A DNA stretch of 64,000 nucleotides, from the NCBI GenBank assembly GCA_002085115.1, contig MZGQ01000003.1, positions 1 through 64,000 of the forward strand, in the 5' to 3' direction. The position numbers and the translations under genes are program-made. Below, piece after piece: positions 26,872 through 35,642 of this stretch. The stretch comes from Desulfococcus sp. 4484_241. Lineage in GTDB: Bacteria > Desulfobacterota > Desulfobacteria > Desulfobacterales > Desulfosudaceae. A model generated the notes under the pieces. It saw only the letters and a list, made by a program, of their open reading frames with translations, ran no database searches and was not told the DNA's origin. The stretch's first letter is position 1, and each line of letters begins with the position of its first letter.

Positions 26872-28374
26872 TTGCAAAGTGAAAAGGAAAAAGAGCTTAT
26901 CGTAAGGGCTATCGATGCGGCTCCAAGGAAGTTTTTCATAGTTTCAACCGATTACAGCATTCTTGCCGCAAACGGGTTTGCCAAAAAGGCGTCCGGCATG
27001 GATGAGATAGTTGGCAGGCCCTGCTATGCGGTTTTTTGCAATATTGACAGCCCGTGCGACGACTGCACGGCCCGGGATGTCATGAGAAAGGGAAGACCTG
27101 TCATTTCAAGCGTGAGAAACGGCCCTTTCGATATCTCAGGGGAGGGGTCCTGCTTTTACGCATATCCTGTTTTTGAAAATGACAGGGTGCAGGCCGTGGC
27201 AGTGATCGATTTTGACGTGTCTGCCTTAAGCGAGATAAGAGGACGTCTTGAAATGTCCAATGCCTTCCTGCGCAATCTCATATTAAGCTCGGTGGACGGC
27301 GTTATCGCAGCGGACAGAAAAGGCAAGGTGATTATTTTCAACGAGGCCGCGGCCGAGATTACAGGATACACGGTTGACGAAGCGCTGAACGATCTTGACA
27401 TAAGAAGCATATATCCGGGAGACGGGGCCAGGCAGATAATGAAGAAGCTTCGAAGTCCCGATTATGGAGGTGTGGGGAAACTGAAATCCTGCCAGGTCGA
27501 CATAGTCAGAAAAGACGGGGGACTGACGCCGATAATGCTTAATGCGGCCATAGTTTACGAGGGGGACAAGGAGGTTTCATCAATAGGATTTTTTCACGAC
27601 ATGACCGAAGAGCTCCGCATGAAGGCGGATCTGCAGAAGACGCAGACACAGCTTCTCCAGGCGGAGAAGATGTCGTCGTTGGGAAAGCTGGCCGCAGGCG
27701 TGGCACACCAGCTTAACAACCCCCTGGGAGGCATAATGCTCTATGCAAAGCTTCTTCTGGAAGATTACGATCTTGAACAAGACGCAAGGGAGGATATCAA
27801 AAGAATCCTGCGTGACGCCCAGAGAAGCAGTGATATAGTAAAAGAGCTTCTTGAGTTTGCAAGACAGACACGCCAGAAGCAGGTAGATGTCGATATAAAT
27901 GAAAGCGTGGCAAGGACGCTTTTTTTGCTTGAGAACCAGGCGCTTTTTCATGACATTACGATTGAAAAGAAGTTTTGCAACGGCCAGCTTTTTGTAAACG
28001 GCGATGTGCAGCAGCTCAACCATGTTTTCATGAATATTATTTTAAACGCCGCGCAGGCAATGGAGAGCAAAGGGACCCTGACCATACGGACCGGCCTTTC
28101 GGAGTCGGGGAAAAGAGTCGTTGTAGAGATAGAGGATACAGGCCCCGGCATACCGGATGATGTGCTGCCCCACATATTTGAGCCGTTTTATACCACAAAG
28201 GATGAGGGGAAGGGGACCGGCCTGGGCCTTAGCCTGGTATACAGCATAATTGACAGGCATGGCGGCAGGGTTTCTGCACGCAACAGTTCTGCGGGTGGAG
28301 CTGTTTTTAGAATCGAGCTTCCCGTTGCAGGAACCCAACACGGTAAAGAGAAAGGACAAGATGTTGACAAGTAG
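26872..28374 (+). CDS. PAS-domain sensor histidine kinase (TTG start)
   Basis: VAHQLNNPLGGIML H-box; VFMNIILNAAQAM; DTGPGIPDDVLPHIFEPFYTTKDEGKGTGLGLSLVYSI. Confidence 0.9.
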   Translation: MQSEKEKELIVRAIDAAPRKFFIVSTDYSILAANGFAKKASGMDEIVGRPCYAVFCNIDSPCDDCTARDVMRKGRPVISSVRNGPFDISGEGSCFYAYPVFENDRVQAVAVIDFDVSALSEIRGRLEMSNAFLRNLILSSVDGVIAADRKGKVIIFNEAAAEITGYTVDEALNDLDIRSIYPGDGARQIMKKLRSPDYGGVGKLKSCQVDIVRKDGGLTPIMLNAAIVYEGDKEVSSIGFFHDMTEELRMKADLQKTQTQLLQAEKMSSLGKLAAGVAHQLNNPLGGIMLYAKLLLEDYDLEQDAREDIKRILRDAQRSSDIVKELLEFARQTRQKQVDVDINESVARTLFLLENQALFHDITIEKKFCNGQLFVNGDVQQLNHVFMNIILNAAQAMESKGTLTIRTGLSESGKRVVVEIEDTGPGIPDDVLPHIFEPFYTTKDEGKGTGLGLSLVYSIIDRHGGRVSARNSSAGGAVFRIELPVAGTQHGKEKGQDVDK

Positions 28375-29863
28375 CAAACCGATTAAAATCCTTGTCGTAG
28401 ATGATGAGACAGACATTCGGGAAGGCTGCGTCCGGGTGTTGAGGCGCCTTGACTGCGAGGTCAGCACTGCCGCCAATGGCAAAGAGGCCCTGGAGCTGAT
28501 GGAAAAAGAGGAGTTCTCCATCGTTCTTCTGGACCTTAAGATGCCCGGCATGGATGGCATGGATGTTTTAAGGGAAATACAAAAGAGGGGATGGCCCCTT
28601 CTTGTGATAGTGATTACCGGTTTTGCCACAGTTGAAACCGCGATCGAGGCGATGAAGCAGGGCGCCTATGATTTTATTCCCAAGCCTTTTGACCCGGCCC
28701 AGCTTCGCATCGTTGTGGAACGCGCGATGGACAATGTCCGTCTCAAGCGGGAAGCGGAGCGCCTGGAAATTGAGCGCAGCCGCACATTGGAAGACCTGGA
28801 CACTGAGAAGAGCAGGATAAGCGCGATTGTGGAGTCGCTGCCGATAGGAGTGGCGGTCACAGAAAAGACCGGCAAGGTCGTTATGATGAACCCCTCGTTC
28901 AGGTCGCTGGTAGGGCTTGACCAGGATGCAAAGACAGGGAATGATATTTCCACGTACATACAGGACGAGGAGCTTTGCAAGGCGGTTAAAATGGTTTCCA
29001 GCGGGCAGCAGGTTAACGGGGAGGATACATTTACCTGCGAGTTGAATATCGGAGGTGAGCGGTATCTTCTTGCAAGGGGACGGCCTGTGATGGGCGAGGG
29101 CGGCGAGCGTCTTGGTGCTGTTGTAACACTGGGGGATATAACATCCATCAAGATTTTAGACCAGATGAAGTCCGATTTTGTCGCAAAGGTGTCCCATGAG
29201 CTTCGGTCGCCGCTGTCCACCATACACGAGCAGCTTGGCGCCGTTCTTCATGACATGGCTGAAGAGGGCAGTGGTGACGATGAGGACCAGTACATCCTTG
29301 CAAGGGCAAAGGAAAAGACACGGGGGCTTATAGCCCTTATAGGTGATCTGCTGGATCTGTCAAGGATCGAGTCTGGTGCAGTGACTCATAATATTCAGCC
29401 CGTAAGCCTTGATGAGCTTTTAGGCAGTATCGTTGATTTCCTTCGCCCCAGGGCTGAGTCAAAGAGGCAGAGCCTTACCCTTGAGCTGAAGGGGGACTCT
29501 TTCCCAAAGATAGAGGCCGATCCGATGGCACTTGAGAGCATATTCGGGAACCTGGTGGCAAATGCTATAAACTATACCGGCAACGGCGGGTCGATCGTAG
29601 TTGCAGCAGAGGTTGATAACGGCTGCTGGAAGGTCGCTGTCCGGGATAACGGGTTTGGCATAGACCCCAGGCACCACGAGAAGATATTTGAGAAGTTTTA
29701 CCGGGTAAAGGACGATAACACGCGGCTTATTACCGGAACAGGCCTGGGGCTGCCCATTGTAAAGAGTCTCGTGGACCGTATGGGCGGAAAGATAGAGCTG
29801 GAAAGCGAACCGGGGAAGGGCAGCACGTTTACCGTTACCCTCCCGCTTGCTCCAGAGGATTGA
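28361..29863 (+). CDS. Hybrid receiver-PAS-histidine kinase
   Basis: ILVVDDETDIREGC receiver; KVSHELRSPLSTIHEQ; DNGFGIDPRHHEKIFEKFYRV...GTGLGLPIVKSLV. Confidence 0.9.
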   Translation: MLTSSKPIKILVVDDETDIREGCVRVLRRLDCEVSTAANGKEALELMEKEEFSIVLLDLKMPGMDGMDVLREIQKRGWPLLVIVITGFATVETAIEAMKQGAYDFIPKPFDPAQLRIVVERAMDNVRLKREAERLEIERSRTLEDLDTEKSRISAIVESLPIGVAVTEKTGKVVMMNPSFRSLVGLDQDAKTGNDISTYIQDEELCKAVKMVSSGQQVNGEDTFTCELNIGGERYLLARGRPVMGEGGERLGAVVTLGDITSIKILDQMKSDFVAKVSHELRSPLSTIHEQLGAVLHDMAEEGSGDDEDQYILARAKEKTRGLIALIGDLLDLSRIESGAVTHNIQPVSLDELLGSIVDFLRPRAESKRQSLTLELKGDSFPKIEADPMALESIFGNLVANAINYTGNGGSIVVAAEVDNGCWKVAVRDNGFGIDPRHHEKIFEKFYRVKDDNTRLITGTGLGLPIVKSLVDRMGGKIELESEPGKGSTFTVTLPLAPED

Positions 29864-29886
29864 TACCAGCCTCATGTCAAGCCGGC

Positions 29887-29925
29887 CGGGGAAGACGGCA
29901 GTCCGCATTCCCCGACCGTCTTTTG
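29887..29925. terminator. Putative bidirectional terminator between convergent genes
   Basis: CGGGGAA (29887-29893) pairs TTCCCCG (29908-29914); overlapping AGACGG...CCGTCTTTT. Confidence 0.4.
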
Positions 29926-29927
29926 GG

Positions 29928-30311
29928 TTATTCTATAAGGCTTTTTACGCTTTCACATATATCCTCGGCTGATGCCGGTTTGGGCAGGTAGTCGTCGGCT
30001 TTCATCGACATGCCGTCAAAGTGGGAGTACCGCGTTGAGCTGACATGATCCGCAACCGCAGTCAGCAGCACTATCGGTATGTCTGCGTATTTTTCATCGC
30101 TCTTCAGCTCCGCGCAAACCTCGTAGCCGTCTTTCTCCGGCATCATAACATCAAGTACTATGGCATCCGGAGGGTTTGCATGGACCTTTTCTATGCCCTC
30201 CACGCCGTTGTATGCGGTTTCAACCTGGAAGCCATCCTTTTCCAGGTATTTTTTCACCAGCATGACGAAATCAGGCTCATCGTCCACTACAAGAACTCGT
30301 TTCTTTGACAT
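29928..30311 (-). CDS. Single-domain response regulator (CheY-like receiver)
   Basis: RVLVVDDEPDFVMLVKKYLEKDGF...DAIVLDVMMPEKDGYEV...DDYLPKP. Confidence 0.92.
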   Translation of the reverse strand: MSKKRVLVVDDEPDFVMLVKKYLEKDGFQVETAYNGVEGIEKVHANPPDAIVLDVMMPEKDGYEVCAELKSDEKYADIPIVLLTAVADHVSSTRYSHFDGMSMKADDYLPKPASAEDICESVKSLIE

Positions 30312-30636
30312 CTGTCACTCTCCTTTCATATTTCAAAGACACATTTTGAACCTGTCATAGCCGGGGTCGGCATGTTTGCCATTACACTTTAATAATATGT
30401 TACACCAGCGACATCCAAAAGGCCAGTTTTTTTTAACCTTTATATGGTTAATTTTTATTTGTGCCCAATTTACACAGGGGGGGGGAGGCTGTGCTTCCCG
30501 TTTTTACGAAAGGGGGGAGGGGAGGAGAAGAAGGAAGCACAGCCGGGGGGAAAACCATTTTTATATTGAGGCCACGGCCGCGTTTTGCCCTGGAGGGAGG
30601 GGGCTCAGGGTGAAAAACGCGGCCTGTCGCCTTTCC

Positions 30637-31128
30637 TTAATGCCGCTCTCTTTTATAGTGACCGGCAGGACCATTTCTTGGACCGTTATTACCTCTTAAC
30701 AGCATCATCAGGAAGCGGGAGTGGGGGGCTATCTTTTTTGCCTTCAGCATGTAGTCCACCCGTTTTAGGAACAGTTTCGCCTTAAGCTCCGCAATATCTT
30801 TTGCCAGTGATTTTATCCGGCTCTCTTCTGTTTGAGGCGCCATTACAAGAACGCCCAGTTTGTAGGTTTTGGCCTTGAGATCAGCGGAAATGTCAACTGT
30901 TTCATCTATATATTTCTGGAAAAGGGCCTCAAGCTGCTTTTTTTGTTCAGGTGTTATTTTGGCTTGAGCCATATAAGGGGGCGGCGGTCCTCCTGCCTCT
31001 GCCGGGGCCAGGGATGGATCATCTCCATTCCCGTTATCACCCCATGCAGGGTCTTGGGAAACCGCTGCCACAACCATAATAATGGCGAGAGCTATGACGG
31101 CTGTTTTGCCTGGTAATATCTTTTTCAT
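30637..31128 (-). CDS. ZraP/Spy/CpxP-like periplasmic protein
   Basis: Signal peptide; ITPEQKKQLEALFQKYIDETVDISADLKAKTYKLGVLV; RIKSLAKDIAELKAKLFLKRVDYMLKAKKI; adjacent to ZraS/ZraR-like pair. Confidence 0.75.
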   Translation of the reverse strand: MKKILPGKTAVIALAIIMVVAAVSQDPAWGDNGNGDDPSLAPAEAGGPPPPYMAQAKITPEQKKQLEALFQKYIDETVDISADLKAKTYKLGVLVMAPQTEESRIKSLAKDIAELKAKLFLKRVDYMLKAKKIAPHSRFLMMLLRGNNGPRNGPAGHYKRERH

Positions 31129-31180
31129 GCTTTTGCCTCCTTTTTGTGGTTTTATATTTTACTGTTTGGCAATAGCATAA

Positions 31181-31196
31181 AGCAATCGGCGTGCCA
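31181..31196 (-). promoter_or_regulatory. sigma54 (-24/-12) promoter of the ZraP-like gene
   Basis: Minus strand TGGCACGCCGATTGCT matches TGGCACGNNNNTTGCW exactly, ~53 bp upstream of the start codon. Confidence 0.88.
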
Positions 31197-31283
31197 AAGT
31201 CCTGCTGTTTTTTATAACAGACTGTTTGAAAACAGCTTTTTTACTTCAGGCTTTCCAGGGATGTAACTGTGGCATCCAGGTTT

Positions 31284-31331
31284 TGGATAATTTTTACACA
31301 CTTTGTTTTTTGAATGTATAAAAATTATCCA
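31284..31331. promoter_or_regulatory. Candidate upstream activating sequence: 13-bp perfect inverted repeat
   Basis: TGGATAATTTTTA (31284-31296) / TAAAAATTATCCA (31319-31331), ~90-135 bp upstream of the sigma54 promoter. Confidence 0.5.
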
Positions 31332-31535
31332 TCTGTGATATTCTGCTGTCCCGGCTGACCGGTACGGGCCATTTTGACCGTCCAGCAAAAAGGCCCTGCA
31401 GTTTGGCGGTTCAGATTGCGCCAAAAGGCTATTTATGAATGGGAACAAGCCCGGACTTGGTTGCCTGGTACGCATATTGCAAATAAAATTTACGAGTTGG
31501 TATATCTTAAAAAACCTTTCCATAAGGATTGTTTG

Positions 31536-33323
31536 ATGCGTAAAAGATCGAGATCCGGCGTGCTTCCCGGAATATCATCATTTGTCATAATAGGGGTGGT
31601 GCTGGTTATCATCCCCATATTTGTCTTCATAGTGGTTGATAATATAAAGACCCATGACAAGCGTGTTGTTGAAAGTTTCAAGGAGCGGGGAGTCGCCCTT
31701 ATCCGGTCATTTGAGGCCGGGACGCGAACCGGCATGATTGTTATGATGTGGAATGCAGAAAAGGTGCAGCGTCTTTTAATCGAGACCGCCCTGCAGGAGG
31801 ATATAGACTATATTCTTATAACAGATGACAGGGGCAGGATACTTGCCCACAGCGATCCCCGAAAGATAGGCAGGCTCTATGCTCCGTTCCCGAGCCTTCC
31901 TCAAAAAAACGATCCATCAACCGCTTACTGGAGAATATTAAAGGGCCCGGACGGCACCCAGGTGTTTGAGGTGTACAAGCAGTTTACACCCAACCGTTAT
32001 CCTGCACTGCGCGGCAGGCTGAAACAGATGCTGGGAAGACTTCCCCCGGACAGGCGCAGGCGTCTCCTGGATGACTGGTTCGGCATCCATTTTTTCCCGC
32101 AAGGCGGGGCCAAGCCGGTTCGTCAGTTCATATTTGTAGGTTTTGACATGGGAAAGGTGAATGCGGCAAGGGGTGCGTATATCCGCCACATGGCTGTAAT
32201 CGGGATCATACTGCTTCTTATCGGGTGTGTGGGAATGGTTGCCCTTTTTTCTATCCAGGCTTACCGGTCTGCCAGGTCTTCCTTTGCCAGGGTCAAGGCT
32301 TTTTCAGATGAGGTGGTGGCCAATATGCCGGCTGGTCTTATTACCATCGGGCCTGACCGGTCTGTGACCTCATGCAACAGGAAGGCTTCGGAAATATTGG
32401 GATACGAGTATCCTTCTGCCGGGGATGAGCCTGCGACCGTTCTTTCCCTCCCCCCTGTGGTTCGAAGCGTGGCAGACAAGGTTATGGATACTGCCGGTAA
32501 CGTATCGGAGGAGGTGGAGTACACCGGAGTGGACGGCACGAGGATGTCACTGGATATCAGCGGTTCTGTCATAAGGGATGCATCCGGCAGGATCTCGGGT
32601 TATCTTCTTTTGCTCAAGGATCTGACCGGTATCAGGAAACTGGAGAGGGAGGTGGCCAGAAGCAAGCGTTTTGCCACTATCGGGAAGCTTGCGGCCGGTG
32701 TGGCCCACGAGATCCGGAACCCTTTGAGTTCGATCAAGGGGTTTGCCACATATTTCAAGGAGAAGTTCAAGGATTCGGAGGAGGAGAGAAAGACGGCCCA
32801 GACAATGATTTACGAGGTGGAACGGCTGAACCGGGCCGTGACACAGCTTCTTGAATTTTCGAGGCCTGTTTCGGTCGAGCTTGCCGATGTTCCGGTCTCA
32901 GAGCTCATTGAGCACTCACTGCGTCTTGTTGAAAACGATTTCAAGAGAAAGGGGATCGACTACTCGGTCAATATCAGGAGTTGCCGCGATAAGATCAGTA
33001 CCGACCGGGACAGGTTGAACCAGATACTTTTAAACCTTTATTTAAACGCTGTTGAGGCCATGGATGAAGGCGGCAGGCTTGCCGTAACGGTGTTGGACGG
33101 AGATGACGGCAAAACGGTTGTGATAGAAGTCTCGGATACAGGACACGGGATTCGGGAAGAGCACCTGGATCATATATTCGATCCCTATTTCACCACCCGC
33201 AGTACCGGCACCGGCCTCGGGCTTGCAATTGTCTACAAGCTCGTGGAGACTCTTGGAGGCAAGATAACGGTTGAAAGCGCGGTGGGCCGTGGAACCGTGT
33301 TTCGTATTTATATACCGGCATAA
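31536..33323 (+). CDS. ZraS/NtrB-like membrane sensor histidine kinase
   Basis: Two TM segments, PAS, GVAHEIRNPLSSIKGFATYF, DTGHGIREEHLDHIFDPYFTTRSTGTGLGLAIVYK. Confidence 0.9.
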   Translation: MRKRSRSGVLPGISSFVIIGVVLVIIPIFVFIVVDNIKTHDKRVVESFKERGVALIRSFEAGTRTGMIVMMWNAEKVQRLLIETALQEDIDYILITDDRGRILAHSDPRKIGRLYAPFPSLPQKNDPSTAYWRILKGPDGTQVFEVYKQFTPNRYPALRGRLKQMLGRLPPDRRRRLLDDWFGIHFFPQGGAKPVRQFIFVGFDMGKVNAARGAYIRHMAVIGIILLLIGCVGMVALFSIQAYRSARSSFARVKAFSDEVVANMPAGLITIGPDRSVTSCNRKASEILGYEYPSAGDEPATVLSLPPVVRSVADKVMDTAGNVSEEVEYTGVDGTRMSLDISGSVIRDASGRISGYLLLLKDLTGIRKLEREVARSKRFATIGKLAAGVAHEIRNPLSSIKGFATYFKEKFKDSEEERKTAQTMIYEVERLNRAVTQLLEFSRPVSVELADVPVSELIEHSLRLVENDFKRKGIDYSVNIRSCRDKISTDRDRLNQILLNLYLNAVEAMDEGGRLAVTVLDGDDGKTVVIEVSDTGHGIREEHLDHIFDPYFTTRSTGTGLGLAIVYKLVETLGGKITVESAVGRGTVFRIYIPA

Positions 33324-33352
33324 AACGATCAGGCAATTTTACGGGTAAAAAG

Positions 33353-34711
33353 ATGGGAGAAAAACACACCATACTTGTGGTTGATGATGACGATGGCCAC
33401 AGGGCCATGCTTAGAACGCTTTTGGGCGGTTGGGGCTATGGTGTTGCCGAGTCTGACGACGGAGACCTGGCTCTTGAAACGATAAAGGCACGGCATGTTG
33501 ATGCTGTCTTGATGGATCTTAAGATGGTCCGCATGTCCGGCATGGAGTCCCTGGAACGGATAAAGTCTTACAATCCGTTGCTCCCGGTAATAATCATGAC
33601 GGCGTTTTCCTCCGTTGACACGGCGGTCGAGGCTTTAAAGAAAGGAGCCTACGATTACCTCACAAAGCCGCTCGATTTTGAGAAACTGAGGCTGACTCTG
33701 CAACGGATTCTCGAGACCACAAAACTGAAAGAGGAGAACCGTGACTTAAAAGAGAAACTTGGAAGCAGGTTCAAGCGGGAGAACATTATCGGCAGCGGCC
33801 CGGCCATGACGAGGCTTCTTGAAATAGTTGAGCAGGTGGCCCCGTCAGATGCAAACATATTGATTACCGGTGAATCCGGAACCGGCAAGGAGCTTGTCGC
33901 AGGAGCGATACATTACAACAGCGGCAGAAAGGATTTCCCGTTTGTAAAGATAAACTGTGCGGCGATAACCGAAACCCTGCTGGAGTCGGAACTCTTCGGG
34001 CATTCAAAGGGAGCTTTCACCGGTGCCGACAAAAACAAGAAAGGCCGGTTCGTTCAGGCGGACCGTGGCAGTATACTTCTTGACGAGATAGGGGAGATGC
34101 CTTTTTCGATGCAGGCAAAGCTGCTGCGGGTGCTGCAGGAGAAGGAGGTTACCCCGGTGGGAGGGGAGAGAACCTTTCATGTTGATGTAAGGGTGATAGC
34201 CGCTACGAACAGGAACTTGAAAAGCCTGGTGGACGGCGGCAGGTTCAGGGAGGACCTCTACTTCAGGCTGAACGTGGTTAACATCGAGGTGCCTCCGCTT
34301 CGAAAAAGAAAAGAGGATATCCCGGAACTTGCCCACCATTTTTTGAAGATGTTTGCGGCAAAAAACAGGAAACCTATAAACGGTTTTACAAGGGAAGCCC
34401 TGGATGCGCTGATGGCCTACCGGTGGCCGGGCAATGTCAGGGAACTCATGAACACGGTTGAGCGGGCCGTGGTTCTTGCCCGGACAGAGACGCTGTCTGC
34501 AGAGGATATAATGCTGGCGGATATGGAACCTGAGGGGGGCGCTGACTATCCGGGCGAACCGCAAGGGCCTTTGCCTCTTTACGAAATAGAGAAGAACGCC
34601 ATATTAAAGACCCTTGAATCTGTGGGTGGAAACAAAAGCGAGGCAGCCAGGCGTCTGGGTATTACCAGGAAAACGCTGCACAACAAGCTAAAGCAGTATG
34701 GCATAGCATAA
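33353..34711 (+). CDS. sigma54-dependent response regulator (ZraR/NtrC family)
   Basis: Receiver + GESGTGKELVAGAIHYNS, GAFTGADKNKKGRFVQADRGSILLDEIGEMP, C-terminal Fis-type HTH NKSEAARRLGITRKTLHNKLKQYGIA. Confidence 0.95.
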   Translation: MGEKHTILVVDDDDGHRAMLRTLLGGWGYGVAESDDGDLALETIKARHVDAVLMDLKMVRMSGMESLERIKSYNPLLPVIIMTAFSSVDTAVEALKKGAYDYLTKPLDFEKLRLTLQRILETTKLKEENRDLKEKLGSRFKRENIIGSGPAMTRLLEIVEQVAPSDANILITGESGTGKELVAGAIHYNSGRKDFPFVKINCAAITETLLESELFGHSKGAFTGADKNKKGRFVQADRGSILLDEIGEMPFSMQAKLLRVLQEKEVTPVGGERTFHVDVRVIAATNRNLKSLVDGGRFREDLYFRLNVVNIEVPPLRKRKEDIPELAHHFLKMFAAKNRKPINGFTREALDALMAYRWPGNVRELMNTVERAVVLARTETLSAEDIMLADMEPEGGADYPGEPQGPLPLYEIEKNAILKTLESVGGNKSEAARRLGITRKTLHNKLKQYGIA

Positions 34712-34767
34712 GTTTGGGGATTATGCAGAACATCAGAGCAGGCCGGGCGTTGCCAGCCCCATCCAGG

Positions 34768-35622
34768 CTATGCGGTGGTATGCTCTTTTATCCAGCGTGT
34801 GACCAGCTCAAGGACAGGGGCCCGTTTTTCAGGCGTCTCGTTCATCGTTTCATGGCGCAGTCCGTCGAATATTTTAAGTGTCTTGTCCGCACTTGACGCT
34901 TTTTCATACAACTGTCTGCTTCCTTCCGGAGATACGATGGCGTCATCCGAACCGTGGAAAACAAGAAGCGGCATTGCCAGCTCTCCGGCCCGTTCCATAC
35001 ATTCCTGCGCTGTTTTTACGAACTCGGCAAACCATCGAACCGTGATGGTGGTATGTACCAGGGGATCATTCACGTATGCCTCCACGGTTTGTCTGTCCGA
35101 AGACAGGTCGTCAGGGTTTAACTTGTTGTTCTGGGGAAGCCACGGAACTATTCGCGCCAGCAGCTTTGCAGCTGCCTTCTGGACAGCAGGCACGGTCACC
35201 GATGGTATGAAGGCAGCAGACGACAGCACAAGCCCGTCTATGGTATCCGGATATGCCAGGCCATAGGCTGCGGCAATCAGTCCGCCCATGCTGTGACCGA
35301 GCATTACCAGTGGTATGTCGGGAGCCTCGCTCTTTATGGTGGACATTATGTACATGTTGATGTCGTCGCAGTAATCGGTGAACCTTTTTATATGGCCCCT
35401 TCTGCCGCCCGATTTCCCATGCCCGGCATGATCTATGGCGTATATGGATATGTTTTGCCCGGACAGGGCCTGTAGCAGGTTTGTATACCGCCCGGAGTGT
35501 TCACCAAGGCCGTGGCATATAAACAAAGCACCGCCGGGGTTCTGAACGGTCCATTTTTGGTGGAAAATTTCTGTTTTGTCCTTGTTGGTGAAAAATCCGG
35601 CAGAGTGTGAATATGCCTGCAT
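34768..35622 (-). CDS. Alpha/beta hydrolase, monoacylglycerol lipase-like
   Basis: FICHGLGEHSGRY, VMLGHSMGGLIA, GLRHETMNE. Confidence 0.9.
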   Translation of the reverse strand: MQAYSHSAGFFTNKDKTEIFHQKWTVQNPGGALFICHGLGEHSGRYTNLLQALSGQNISIYAIDHAGHGKSGGRRGHIKRFTDYCDDINMYIMSTIKSEAPDIPLVMLGHSMGGLIAAAYGLAYPDTIDGLVLSSAAFIPSVTVPAVQKAAAKLLARIVPWLPQNNKLNPDDLSSDRQTVEAYVNDPLVHTTITVRWFAEFVKTAQECMERAGELAMPLLVFHGSDDAIVSPEGSRQLYEKASSADKTLKIFDGLRHETMNETPEKRAPVLELVTRWIKEHTTA

Positions 35623-35642
35623 TTTGACCTCTCCTTTTTTGA

